A stretch of 64,000 nucleotides of DNA from Toxoplasma gondii ME49 (lineage: Eukaryota; Apicomplexa; Conoidasida; Eucoccidiorida; Sarcocystidae), in NCBI RefSeq assembly GCF_000006565.2, contig NC_031480.1:450144-514143 (forward strand), in the 5' to 3' direction. The translations under genes and the position numbers were made by a program. Every line of letters starts with the position of its first letter. The first letter of the stretch is position 1. The notes beneath the pieces are model-generated. The model was given only the letters and a program-made list of their open reading frames with translations. It was not told where the DNA came from and did not search any database. Below, piece after piece: positions 24,298-37,193 of the stretch.

Positions 24298-27200
24298 ATG
24301 TGTCGAGAGTTTTTCCTTCGCCTGCGGTCACCGCCTTTTTCGGACCTGAGAAGCACACAACTTCCTATTAAAGTTCCTTTCCGGCCTGCCTGCGTTTCTC
24401 TGAGGGGCTCTCAAGCCCCAGAGCTGCCCAGGAGGTCGCCGGGACTTCTTGTTGACGCAGCACGCTGGAGAGAAGTCTCCCGTTCTCTAAAGCCGCTGAA
24501 GAATGCACAGAAACAACCGATCTCATCCGTAAAAAGACACACGCCGAGGCCTCTACGAAGGCAGGTCTCCCTGAACGGACCTCTTCAGAGTTCCTTCCGC
24601 CTTTTGCAGCTTTCTTCCCCGGATGGAAGTCGGGACTTTTTGTGTTCTGGAGTGGCCATCGACTCTCCAGTTAAGCCCCAGGTCTGTGCCTTCCCCATTC
24701 TTCCCGGGTTTCATCCAAAAAATCCTAGGCACTCATCAGTAGACTCTCGAAATCTGTCTCTCTTCACGGGGCTTCGCGAATGGCCGTGTCGGCTGTTTCG
24801 TCTCTTCTCAACCAAGGCGCAGGTCGTCGGCACAGAAAAAGGAAACAGTGAAGAACGCCGTCTTCGCCTGCAAGCTGTGCTCGACGGAGGTGCGAGCTGT
24901 GTGAGAAACTTCTCAATTATTGCACACATCGACCACGGAAAAAGCACTTTAAGTGACCGGCTTCTCGAGCTCACTGGAACAATCAGCCAAGGCGCGAAGG
25001 CGCAGTTCCTCGACTCTCTAGGTGGGCATACACACCGAACTACTTCCTTCGTGATCGAAAAAAGGATCTCGGCACGAGTGCGGTGTTGCAAATCGTTTCA
25101 GGAAAACAGGCGGTTCCTTGCAGTGTCGTTCACACAAAAGATGCACGGCCACCGGGAGGTGTCAAGGCGCCGAAGTAGACACTGTGTATGAAAATGCGAA
25201 AATACGACCTCAAAGAGCAAGCGTTTTCTCTTTCCAGGAAGGCGAAGCAGGTGGGCACCACGCGCGACCATTCTTTCCGGCTTTCCTGCTTGTTTTATTC
25301 ACCCTTTGGAGCGATGAAAGAACCTTGGCAACTGTCGGCGATGTCCACAAAGACGCTCGGAGATCGACTTCGAAGCGAATTTTCTGCGGGTCTGTGGCGG
25401 AGCTTTGCGTCCGTTCTTTGTGAATCGACAGACGCTTCTGTGATGCGTGACCCTAGTGAAGACGAGAGGAAAAGCTCGGGCAACTCCCGCACGATTGCTT
25501 TATTTCTGGTGCAGAAGTCGAGACAACGCGCGGAATCACCGTCAAGGCGCAGACGTGCTCTCTGCTGTACAGACACCCGAAGACGGGCGTCGACTACCTT
25601 CTGAATCTGATTGACACACCTGGTACGAAGAGCGAATTTCGCGGTCTGTATTTCCTTTACGTGACGCCACCATGAGCGCCTTCAAGGGACCATTTATTTC
25701 GCTCCGCGCTTGCGCGTCTTCGTTCACACCCCTCTCGGTGCATAGAAGGAAGCGTGTGGGTGGCGCAGGTCAACAAGCTCCTCTCTTCCGGCCGATTTCG
25801 GAATCACATGTTAAGCCTGAACGCTGCGAGTCCTCTTGAGAACGCCTTTGCTTCGCGGCATGTTGTGCGCGATAGAGCGGCCTCTTTCGTCAGAGAGTAG
25901 AAGAACGCTGACCCACGAAAAACAGACTTAACTCGAGCTTTGAGCATTAAATGCCAATCCATCAACAGTCCATGAGTCGGTCAATGGGTGGGGGACCATA
26001 TATATATATATATATATATATATATGGATATATGGATATAGATATATATAGATATATGCGTGCATGCGTATCTAGGTTGGAGATTTCTCTCTCCACTGTT
26101 AGATTAGTAAAAGGCGCCGCAGCGATGCAGGAACCGCTTGCTTCCCTTCGGTGTATTTTTGGGTCGACGGTAGGTGTCTTGTTCCGCCAGGTTCCGCTGC
26201 GTGGTGTCATGAGGCCTACTTCTGCGCTCGTGTTCCCGGAGCTCGTCGTGTCTCTTTGTTCTCGGTTTCTCTGTTTCTTTGGCTGGATCGTTTCTTCCAG
26301 TTTCGACTACAGCGCTTCTCTTCTGGCGTTACGCAAGACGGACGTCTCTTTTTTTCGTTATTGTCTTTGCTCAGGCCACAGCGATTTTTCTCATGAAGTC
26401 ACGCGAGGCCTCACCGTGTGCCAAGGAGCGGTTCTGCTGGTCGACGGGCTACAAGGAATTCAGGCTCAGACCATCTCTCACTTTGGTAGGACCCGCCGGC
26501 AGAATCTGGAGCGTCTTCTTGTGGCGATAAACAAGGTACGCGAAGTCCTGAGAATATCTCCTCAAAACCGGCGGCATGATGAAGGCGGGAGAAGGTGCAA
26601 CGGATTCGACCCCCGGGCGGTGCTCTATATATCTGTACTTAGTTGTAACTATATATATCGATATTCACAAAACTACCTATATGTATATATATATGTACAT
26701 ATTCAAGTGCACGTATAACTGCATATAATTATATATATATATATATATACATATATATTTATATACATCTTGAAAATATGCATATATATATATATATATT
26801 TATTTGTATGGTATACAGGTGGATCTCCCTGCTGTCCCAGAGCAGATTCCAAGTGTGAAGGCATCGATTGCGGCGTTGACAGGCGAGAAAGAAGAAGATG
26901 TTCTTGCTGTCTCTGCTAAGACTGGCCAAGGTACCCATGCATATGCGCCTGTACATCTGTATACATATACATGAATGCACAAACATATACACATATATGT
27001 ACATAAATGCTTATATGTAGTGATGTATTTTTGCCGTGGTTGCCTCGAAGAACTGACGTGAACGTTCTTTCTTCTCCCTTTTTCCTGATATTTTCTGCCG
27101 TGTGTTTTCTCTCTCTGTGTCCCCCTAAGCATCGATGTTTCCCTCTGTTTGCCACTGTTTGCGCGTTTATTTCTCCTCTTTCGTCTCGAGGATGAACGCA

Positions 27201-30200
27201 GTTTGTGCAGTCCTCTCGTGTCGGTGTTGATGCGGCACAAGTTGAAAAGCGTTTGACTTCACATCGTTTCCGCCAAAGCGAGACCCACTTTCCAGTGTGA
27301 CCGTCAGCGTCCTTTTCGTCCAAGACCGCGAGCTCGAGCGCGCCGCTGCGTTTGGACGTATTCCTTTCATCGGTTTTCGTTTTTCGTTGAACTTCAACAG
27401 CATTGTCCAAGCGTAACTGATCAGACAGAGTAACGTTGTGTTAGGGCAGAGGTAGAACCTGTTGAACACCGGGTATCGATTCAGTAAACATGTCGCGCGC
27501 GAACTGCGTGGAAGACGTCACATGTCTGCAAGGCGATCCTGTCCTGCATTTCTCAGCCTACCTTTGGTGATTTCAGGAAAGGCATATTTGTGAGTTTTTC
27601 AGCAGTCGCCGACTCTCTGTCGCTTTTTCAAACCCATCGTGTTTGAGCGTGAAACACCTTGTGTTTCGTATCAGGAATCGACGACCTGTTGCAGGCGATT
27701 GTGGAGCGAATCCCTCCTCCCGAAGGAAAAGAAAATGCGCCTGTGAAGGGCCTCATTTTCGACAGCTGGTTCGATGCCAAGAAGGGCATTGTCCAACTCG
27801 TCGCTCTCAAGGTGGGAGGCTCGTCCTCATTGTTCGTCAGCAGGCAGAAAAAGCAGTTTTCAGAAAGGCAGAGCACAAACGCGAGTTGCGAATCGCGGCC
27901 CTGTTCGTCTCCTCCGTCCCGAGGCACATGGGGAACGCGTCAAATGCTCTTGGACAGGCCTTCGCGCGATCTGTTGCCTCGATCTCATGCAATCTAGGCT
28001 GTTGTTGATCCCAGGCTTCTTCGACTTCGTGTCTGTTTCATGAAGTGCACTTCAAAGTGAAGGTTCAAGTTCACTTTCCCTGGGAAGCCTTTAGTTTTGG
28101 AGTTGCAGTGCCGCTTCTCCTCCGAATAACTACGGGCATCTTTCACCGCTTCCCTCTGCTTCAGACGCACCTTGTGCAGTTGCGTTCTTCGCCTACGCTG
28201 AGGGGCTGCGGCAAGTCGTGACTCCACAGAGGCAGAGAGAGGGAAACGTTCTTGGAGAGGATTTGCGCGTTTCGTTCGCCTCGTTCTGCATTGTTCCTCA
28301 GACTGGCTGCCTTGACTTTCCTTTCTGCATTCTTCCTGAGTTTCGTTCGATCCTTGTCGTTTTCAGGAGGGCGTCTTGAAGCCTCGCATGACGCTGGTCG
28401 CGGCCCATGCACGCAAAGCCATTCAAGTTAAGGAAGTCGGCATCCTCCACCCGTTCATGACTCCAACGAAAGCGCTGAAGGCTGGCCAGGTAAGGCGGAG
28501 ACCAAGAAGACATGGGAGAACAAGAGGCACGGGAGAACTCGAGAATAGGGAATTACCTGAGAAGTGGAGAGAACAAGAAGCTTGAGGAGAACAAGAAGAC
28601 GTGGAAGAATGAGAGAATAGTGGAGAAGAAGAAAGTAACGGATATCTCGGAGAGACGGAAGAAGAATAACACACACCATCAAGGTTGAATTGTAGACCGG
28701 CATTTCATTCGTTTTTCTGGATTTGTGGCGGCCGAAGGCCGACTCTCGAGCATGGTGCATCTTCTCCCGTCCAGACAAGGAGGATGTATTTCTTTTGTTC
28801 ACCAGGTTGGCTACATTTGCTCGAATATAAAGCGAACGCAGGACGCATGCGTTGGCGACACGGTTTTCCCGCAGAACCAGATCGGAGAGCCTCTGCCGTG
28901 CTTCGGACCCCCAAAGTGCACTGTATACGCAGGTCGGCAGAAAGACCGCCATGCGCCAAAGCAGCGTTTGTTTTTCCGTCTGTAGTGCAAAGGGCGCAGG
29001 CCGCAGTAGGCCGTTCGTCTTTGTCGCTCTTGGGAATGTGGAGAGTATGCAGCATCCTAGGTACTGTGATGTTTGCCTCTACTTGATTTGAGTTTGTACA
29101 CCAGTACGAGCAGCGAAGCTATTGGAATGTAGCCGTATGCTCCTGTGTCTGAGGTTGCAAGCTGTAACAAAGGACTTGTTACATAAACCTGAGGAGGTTC
29201 CGTTCGCGGAGCCTCGGCGCGAACGCGTCCAAGCGTTCAAGGGTTGCAAAGACTCAGACAACGCGCGTCGGTCCAGCTTTCGCACAAACATTCCACACTG
29301 CCCCTACAAATCGAGATACACGTAGGCCAGCACAGACATGTCTGCGCGAGTCGACATGTATGGAGCCGCTTCCAGCGTATGTCCCAGCTTGTTCTCTTTC
29401 TTCCGTTCTCGCTTCACACCGTTGTGCCTCTTCCACGTGGATGTCCCCGTTCTCTCACTGAGTGGAGTGGCTCGTCAGAAGCTCGCGGGCTGTGTGTTTG
29501 TGCTCGTAATGGCTACGGCGAAAGTGAGAAACTCTCGAACGCCCCGCATCTCGTTTCTTCCACGCGTCAGGCGTCTATCCCGAGCAGGCGGCGGACTACG
29601 AGAAGTTGCAGGTGGCGGTAGGAAGGCTGCTCCTCACCGACCCTGCAGTGGAGGCGAAGGCCGAAGTGAGTGCAGCTCTCGGTCAGGGATTTCGGTGTGG
29701 ATTTCTCGGAATTCTTCACCTGGATGTCTTCAAGGAAAGGTAGGTTCGGACCAGCGGAAGACGCAGACGCCTCTGGACGAAGAATTGCATGCAGATTCGA
29801 CGTTTAAGGTCGTTCATGCGAGGGCGCCGCGGGATTTGCTGAATACGCCTCCAGTTCCCGAGGCCAAAGCGCCAAGATCCCCTATGACTTCTGACGCTAG
29901 AGGACCTAGGATGTTCGGGGTTCCCCATTCAGTTATGGGGACCGCACAGACACCAGCCAAGCTGTTCAGGCGCACTGGACAGTGCACCGCTCCACTGGAC
30001 TGCTTCGATAGCCGAGCCTCGACTGAGCTGCACAAGTGGACATAGAAAAAGTCCTTGAATTCATTGAGTGTCTATATCAGTTCTTCGGTTCTGGACTTGC
30101 AATCTGGAAAAGTATGATTCAAACATACGCCCATCTAGATAATAAACAAGTAGGAGACAGCTGAACGTGTGCTGCCGGGCTTCAGCATCCTACGACGTGA

Positions 30201-32557
30201 AGCGTACTCGACATCGATTCTCTCAGTCCGTTTCCTTGAAAAAAAGTCATCGATTGTTACGGTTCCCCAACCTCAAGGTTGCGCGTGGGAGCGACGGTGC
30301 AGGCACTCGCTCTGGGCCGTCTGCCGCCTTCTGCCGAGTGCCTGTTGCAGATGTCGACGTTATTTTTGCTCGGTTTCCTGAATGCTTGTTCGCTGGTGTG
30401 TTTGTGGGACCGCGAGGCAGACTCTTTGCATTTTTGACTCTGCTTTGGTTTTCTTTTTCAGATTAAAAACCGAACACGGCGTGAGTGTCTTGGTCACGTC
30501 GCCAACTGTGCCTTACCACGTGACTCCGAAGAAGAAGGGACAGCCGAAACGCGTTGTCTGCTCTGCGTCGGACTTTCCAGACTTCTTCGAACAAGTCGAG
30601 GAACCGATGGTTAGCAAGCCACCCTTAGTCTGCACTTGCTTCCCTGTTTTTTATCCTCGAGCCTCTCGAGGTTTTGTTTTCGTGCACCAGAGACGAAGTG
30701 ACCTCCATGCTGTCGTGTAGCCTCTAAAACGCTCTAGTTCTGTCAAAGCAGAAAAACCACCTGTTCACTTCCTTTCCTTCAGGTGCATCTTTCTGCCTGC
30801 GATAGGACGGAAGACAAATGCCTTTCTTCTTTTATCTTTGCTGAACGTCGTTCTTTCCTGTCAACTCCTGCGTGGATCGCATTCGGTGGATCCAACCTGA
30901 ACCAGTTGTCAGAAGGTGTCTCAGCTCTTGATCACTTACCTCGCACCTCGTCTGAGACTCAAACTTTGAAAACAGAACGTCGACAGATCCCTGATGCAGG
31001 CGCTACAGTTGGTCCGTCTCTCTCGGGACCTCGACGATGCCACCGCTTCATTTCCTCGAAAGTATCTACATCTGCACATCTATCTCTCTCGACATGTCTA
31101 TCTGTATCTGTGTATCTGTCTGAATCAGTCTCTCTCTGTATATCTGTATGTATGGGTCTGTATATGCATTTCATCAGGTCGATCCTTGCGTATCCACCAC
31201 TCTTTTACTGTCTATCTCTACGTACGTCTGTTTCTATCTATTGGTGGCTCTAGCTGCACCCGCGTCTATCTGCACCTGTCTCTGTGTTTCTAAATATTTA
31301 TGGAGGTGTATTTTTGTGTTCGTATAGACAAATGCTACGTTGGTTTTGTGTGCATGCATTTGCAAGGCTTATCTTGTGTAGCGGCGTTTACTTTTCTTCC
31401 ACATTTTTAGGTCGAGGCGACACTTGTCGTCCCGCTGAAATCTGTTCCGGCAATCCAGCAACTCTGCATGGAGCGTCGAGGTGAAGAACTGAGATACGAG
31501 TGCATGCCGATGCACACAAGCTCAAACGATTCAAATCCTCAACAAGACAGCGTCCTCCTTGTCTACCGCATTCCTCTTGCGGAAGTCATTCTTGACTTCT
31601 TCGATCGTCTACAGGCTGTCACAAGCGGTCTTGTCTCTTTCGATTACATAGATGCCGGTAAAACGACGTACAAGGCAGAGTGTTTTTCTGTCTCTAACAG
31701 TCTATGTTTCTAGGAGGGCTTCTTCCACATATTCGTCGAGCTACAAATATATTCATGCTCTGGTTATGTGTGTTCTGCAGTGCCATGTTGAAAGCAGTTG
31801 TTCGTCTGATCTATCTCTTCGTACATCTCTGTATCCTTCTTTCCCCCCATGTCCCTTCACAGAGCTTGGTGTCTGTCTTTTGTCTGCATCTGTGTGTTTT
31901 TCGTCTTTCTGGAGCTCTCTTAAAAACAAGCATTCACACGTCTACATGCATCTGGCTCCCTTTCTGTACGACTTCTTCACAAGTCATCCGGACCAAGCTG
32001 ATGCGTACGCGTTGCTCTCTCCCTTCAGCTGCATGCTTCGCTGCCTCCTCTCTGTCCTCTGTGGAGGACTGCTCACAAAACGTCTACGTCTTTGCTGCGA
32101 CGTGACTCTGGATGTGCAGTGCTCGTTTTTTACCGTTGATCACTAACATGAACGGACCCATCGACATACAGCTCGACGGTCTGCCTCAGAAGCTGTCTGA
32201 AAGAGTCTCAAAAGCTTCTCCAGTGTCTGTGTGCATGCGTCGGTATGTACACCCGGAGCGCGGCATGCAGATTCAAAGTGTCTCCTCTTCCACCTTTCCC
32301 TTTCAGGACTGGCCCCTGCAGACATCGTTAAAGTTGGATTTCTATTCAACGGCGAGCGCGTCGATGCCCTCAGCTTCCTGGCGCAGAGGAGCAGAGCGAG
32401 AGAGCAAGTGAGTCCACTTCAGAGTTGAACGCGCGACCCCGGAAAGGTCGGAAACGAAGAGAGGCGGAACGGAAAAAGAAATCAAAACAAACAGGAAGGA
32501 GAGACTACTGCCAGTACAAGAGACACAGAAACTCACAACCGAGTCATGCATCGGCCT

Positions 32558-32592
<35 letters not shown>

Positions 32593-33317
32593 CACACGCG
32601 TATATATATATATATTGACATATATATATATATTTATATGTATATACATATGTATTTGAATGCACGCTTGTGAGTCTTTCTGTGTGTGAAGGCAGCTCAA
32701 CTGCAGATAGAACTGGTCAGGGGAGGTGAGGGGCGTACACCCATTTTTTGCGTCTGCTTCTCTGTGGATCTGAGCGCGAGGGGATGCTCTGCTTTTTTTC
32801 CGATTTTCACCTCTGAGGGATTTTCGTCGCTGGTCTTTCTGCGTGTCTTTCTTTACGAAGCTTGAAGCCATGCGCACTGAGACAGTCTGCTGTCGAGACA
32901 CCTCGAGGCGGCGACGGCGCCGTCTGTGCATGCGATGAGGGCTTGGCGCACGGTCATCTTCATTGCCTACTCCGACTGTTGCGCGTTTTCTGCTTTTTTT
33001 CGAGTGTTGTCTGCGGGTCACTTCGTCTGGCCGTTATGATTGTTTTTCTGCAGGGAATTGCTTACACCCAGCGTCTCGCGAAACTCATTCCGCCGCATCA
33101 GTTTGATGTTGCGATTCAGTGCGTGTTGAACGGCAAAGTGATTGCGCGAGAGACGGTGAGAGCGGCGAAGAAAGACGTTTTGGCCAAGTGCTACGGAGGA
33201 GATATGACCCGGAAAATGAAGCTTTTGGAGAAAGAAAAGGAGAGGAAGAAAAAACTCAGAAGTATTTCGAACGTCCGAGTCCCTGCAGAAGCATTCCTCC
33301 AACTCCTCAAACTCTAG
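24298..33317 (+). CDS. GUF1: Elongation factor 4 / LepA GTPase (GUF1), organellar
   Basis: Exons: 24298-25021, 25515-25622, 26375-26535, 26819-26930, 27675-27811, 28367-28489, 28806-28932, 29571-29739, 30462-30609, 31411-31657, 32307-32407, 33054-33317 (806 residues; all phases agree). LepA/EF4 back-translocates ribosomes during organellar translation. Visible motifs: G1 AHIDHGKST (about 208-216), switch [11 protein letters not shown]3 DTPGHSDF, G4 NKVDLP, G5 VSAKTG, the LepA segments [13 protein letters not shown] and [18 protein letters not shown], and the LepA C-terminal domain with [23 protein letters not shown] and [20 protein letters not shown]. The first ATG in frame is 24298; the frame is open upstream only from a TTG. 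The roughly 200-residue Arg/Ser-rich extension before G1 exceeds usual GUF1 presequences and suggests import, most likely mitochondrial, with the apicoplast as alternative. The stretch normally reading close to ERERGIT is EVETTRGIT here. The intron before exon 4 is almost entirely TA-rich up to its acceptor. Confidence 0.94.
25998..26025. repeat. (TA)14 microsatellite in EF4 intron 2
   Basis: Twenty-eight bases of alternating A/T, followed by imperfect ATATGGATAT repeats, lie in the intron between exons 2 and 3 of the elongation factor 4 gene. Confidence 0.9.
26625..26818. repeat. TA-rich intron with several (TA)n runs up to the acceptor
   Basis: Most of intron 3 of the elongation factor 4 gene after its first 90 bases is TA-rich, with uninterrupted runs at about 26730-26749 and 26782-26799. 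It ends in TTTGTATGGTATACAG just before exon 4. The tract is self-complementary. Confidence 0.85.
31060..31290. repeat. Degenerate TCTG/TATC minisatellite-like tract
   Basis: Irregular CTATCTCTC, TATCTGT and CTGTCTG words fill much of the intron before exon 10 of the elongation factor 4 gene. The tract is T-rich on the sense strand. Confidence 0.65.
32562..32650. repeat. Clustered (TA)n arrays in the last EF4 intron
   Basis: Runs at 32562-32590, 32601-32614 and 32621-32632 are separated by short spacers. They lie between exons 11 and 12 of the elongation factor 4 gene. Confidence 0.9.
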
Positions 33318-35032
33318 CCTCTCTTGAAGAAATCACTTTTCAGTCTGCACCGGATGCTTCGTCTATAGGGATATCTGTAATACCTCTGTACATTACCTGC
33401 GTTCATATATATCTATATGCGTTTTTCTTTCTGTTTACTTTTGTCAATGCCTGCTGTATCCAGCCGCCTTTCACTATGCAGCAGTGCCTCTATCTCTAGA
33501 TCTGTGCCTGTTTGTGTCTACGCTTTCTCCACGACTATCTGTGCAGGGGCTGCCTATAAATATATATATATATATATATCATATTTGCGTATGTTTATTT
33601 CTGCGTTTATACTTGCATGTGCGTTACTGTGGTTGTTTGTATATCTGTCCATCTGTCTTTATCTCCCTCGCTGTATCTGTCACTGCTTATCGTCACGTCC
33701 AACTCTCTCCATACCTCTATGCCTTTACTCATGTAAACTAAACACCCCCTGTCTGCCTCGTTCAGTATATTTGCCTATCAAAACAATTTTGTATATCTCT
33801 GTAAGCCTTTTAGGTTTACGCATACGCAAAAGAATGTGAACATGTTTAGAGAGTGGATGCACATCTCTGTAGAGATTTCTCTCTGAACATTTTTGTCGCC
33901 TTTGGCGGCAAGTGTGCGAATGCGCCTGTGTACGCATCGCTTCATTTTCATCTTTGGTTTTAGCGTTGCCTCGCAGTCGATCAGTGTACGTCTCTCTCTC
34001 TACCTAGCGCTGTATATGAAGCGTCCCCTTGGGTCTCTCTCGATTTTTTTACGATTTGGTGGCTGTACACTCCTGTGAAGAGTGTGCACAGGCTCCGGTG
34101 ATCATGCCAATTGCTGTTTTTCCGGAAACGTCCAGTTTCACCTTCAGACAGCAACATTCTTTCAACGTTTTTCCTTTCTCGCTGAGGCGCGCCTTTTCAC
34201 TGCCCATTTTCTCGCTCAACTTTGTTCCTCATTTGCTGGGGTTCCTTCAAGTTTTTCGGGAATTTCAGCGTCTTCCACGCGGTCACACAGAGTAAATTCT
34301 CGAGGTGCCTCTGACAAAACAAGACGCAACCGTCACGTGCCTAAAATGAGACATTTCTTCGCTTTTTCTTGGGGGATACACAAACAGGCATAAGGTTTTT
34401 CTCTCTCCCAGATCCTACGGTGCACCTTCATGAATATATATATATATATATATTCTCATCTGTATGTAGACATATGTCTGTATCTGTATCTGCGTTTCGT
34501 CGTTCAATATAAATACATATAGTGCTCGTATGCAAGAAGGAACAAACATAAATTGTCTTCTTGATAAGGCTTTATCGGCGGGACTTTGCGTATCGAGATC
34601 ACAGCGTTTTTCTTCGGATGTGAAAAATGAGAAATCAAGAAAACTGGAAGTCGGTTTCAACCTTGAGCAGCGATCCCTCGGCGCCACAACAAATCAGAAT
34701 GGAAAAACAAAGGTCGCTTCAATAAGCACAGATCTTCACGATTCAAACCTGTCGTCCAGCTCGTCGTATGTACTCCCCAGGAAACGGGAGTTTACAGAAA
34801 GCCGACTATTTACTGGCTCGCGGTCAAACATCTTTTTTTGAGAATTTTTTCTCGCCGTCAGTGAAATCTCAAAGTGGCAGGAGCCACAGAGTATTTTTGT
34901 ATACAAGCTGCGCACACACTCCTGCCTTTGGAAGTCTCCTTCCTCAGGCCAGTCTGTGCAGAAGACACCGACCGGATCGCTTAACTAATATTGTAAACAT
35001 TCTCCGAACAATGCCGCGTACATGCCACCGGT

Positions 35033-35047
35033 CCCCCCCCCCCCCCC
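35033..35047. repeat. Homopolymer of 15 C
   Basis: Fifteen consecutive C residues follow CACCGGT. Runs of this length are prone to slippage and to sequencing error, so the exact count may be uncertain. Confidence 0.9.
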
Positions 35048-35743
35048 GTTCTCACCTATGAGCTAGACCCATTTTGTCTCCGCCGCTGCATGCATCTTTT
35101 TAGCGCGATTTGCACCTTTATTGCGTTTTCTCGGAGGGTGCTAAGACGGTAATCGTGAAGAAAGAAGCTGCTTCGACTGCAGGTATGGATGCAGGAAAAG
35201 TAGTAGAAAAAGCCTGTGCGAGTTGCGGTTAAACATGCGCTCAGCAAGGGGGTTCTGTTGTCTGCGCCTGTCTCTCCACCAGACGAAGTTCGTCCTGGAA
35301 TCGATTTAGCTTGTCACATGCTGACAAGAATTGATTCAACTACCTGCCAATACACTTGCTGTAAGAAGAGGTTTCTCCCCTTGCAGATCTCAGGAAATCA
35401 GAAGTGCTCTCCTGAGAGGGGGGCAGGCGTCTGGACAAACATTTCTGCAGAAACTGAGAATTTCATCTTTCGAAGAAACTAACTAGTCGCTGTCTGTCTC
35501 GCTCTCTCGAACTGTCCGGTCTTCCGAACGCAGAGGAAACCTCATCTGGAAGAAAATGCACTCTACTTTTCCTCGACCTTCGTGATACACAGACCGGGCC
35601 GCTTTTGGACCGTCGAGAGGCTTCCGTGCTCCTGAAATACTCCTTTGAAAGAGCACTCGTGTACTCATATACATTTACAGAATTATCCATATATATACAA
35701 ATGTGTAAGCATACATACATACATATATAGATAGACACAAGCA

Positions 35744-35746
<3 letters not shown>

Positions 35747-35800
<54 letters not shown>

Positions 35801-35804
35801 GTAT
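35747..35804. repeat. Compound (TA)21-(GTAT)4 microsatellite
   Basis: Forty-two bases of alternating T/A pass directly into four GTAT units, in the intergenic region between the elongation factor 4 and arrestin genes. Confidence 0.95.
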
Positions 35805-37060
35805 GCACACATATGCATTTATATAGGTGTATATGGCACTGGAGACATATATGAGTGGAGAGAAGCGGTGTAATGACTTCGTCTTTTGTGTCTGTGTCTG
35901 AATTGAAAAGTTCTGATGGGCCTTTCTGAAGGAACGCGTTGTTTTTCACCCTTCCCCCTCTTCTTCGGCGGTTTGTGCAGAACGCTGAGAAAAGAGTTTC
36001 TGCTTGCAGGCAGCCGACAGCGCGGAGCCCCGGCGCCTCTTGCGGTGAATGTTCACCGGCGCATGCGGGGACGCGCGGAAGATGAAGTCGGCACTCAACC
36101 TTCCGGTGGTCTCTGTTTAGCGTTTAGCATCGCGCCTTCCCTGAGACGTATTTCCGGTGGAACTGAACACCCTTACCTAATCGAAGCATTTTTCCTTGCA
36201 GACTCATCGAAAAAATCACCATCTTACATGTATCTTTGTATCCATATACACCTTCTCATTGAAAGATATGCACGGTGAAGGCCAGCTGCGCCTCCATTTA
36301 GATACCAATGCATACATGTAACGGTTCCACTACGCAGCGACATGCAGATCCTTTCCTATGTATTCTCACGGATAAGTTGACACAGGTCATTGCACCTTTA
36401 TGTCCGTAGACACACCGATGTACATCCTTTTGTATCGCCACACACACATATGCGTCCACGACTGTGAATCCAGAGACGTCCTGAAAGTACATTTCTGTCT
36501 TTCGAACTGCCTAGACACCTGAAGTCATTGCCCACCTGCTGCGCCTTCTCGTACTTACAAAAAAAACGTGATAACATCCATCAATGCGCGCAACCAAAGA
36601 AACCTGGAAAATTCCGGAAAGAGCTTTCACAGTTGTCAACTTCTGGACCGAGAAAACCAACAAGCCCCAAAATTAATTCGCCGCTCCAATTCACCGCCCA
36701 CTCCCAGTCCAGATGCGTTGCACTGTGTCAATGCATGTGCATGGGGTTTTAAATCTGCATTTAGATGCTCATGTATGTTTATATTTACACATCTAGAGAG
36801 TCGCACTTCTGTGCACTTCTACTTCTACACTTTATACATAAAACTGCATTTTTCAACAAATAATACTCCCAATGTCGATGTAGTCGCCGCGAACTGGAGG
36901 GCGAGCGCCTCGGAGCTGAGACGCAACACCACAAGAAAAACCAAAGCCACTCATGCAAAATCGTTTGTCCATGCGGCGTCCGCTGCCGCATCGAAATCTC
37001 CAGATTTCCCTCTCGTCCCTCTCCTCTTCCTCTCCATCTAGATGTTCATCCGGATCTCTG

Positions 37061-37193
37061 TTGATCCCTCCTTCCATCAAAAACGCTTCCTTCTTCGCTC
37101 TTCCTTGATCTCTCTTTCTTCCGAAAAACGTTTCCTTGTTCTGTCTCGCTTGACCTCTTCTTCCATCAAAAACGATTCCTTCTGCTCTCTCTC
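37061..37193 (-). repeat. Three degenerate 44-45 bp tandem units abutting the arrestin stop codon
   Basis: Plus-strand units at 37061-37104, 37105-37149 and 37150-37193 each begin TTGA(T/C)C and contain a (T)TCC(A/G)(T)(C)AAAAACG(N)TTCCTT core. The array ends exactly where the stop codon of the arrestin gene begins (37194-37196 on the minus strand), so it forms the first part of that gene's 3' UTR. In another minus-strand frame the units are open and encode degenerate 14-15-residue repeats. Confidence 0.8.

Larger units (their letters stand above)
33318..37060. other. Intergenic region between convergent genes; microsatellites only
   Basis: This gap follows the elongation factor 4 stop and precedes the 3' end of the minus-strand arrestin gene, so it should contain both 3' UTRs. 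I see no supportable gene. It holds a TCTG/TCTA tract at about 33400-33740, TA runs at 33560-33579, 34434-34453 and 35747-35788, a (GTAT)4 run at 35789-35804, and a run of 15 C at 35033-35047. Confidence 0.5.
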
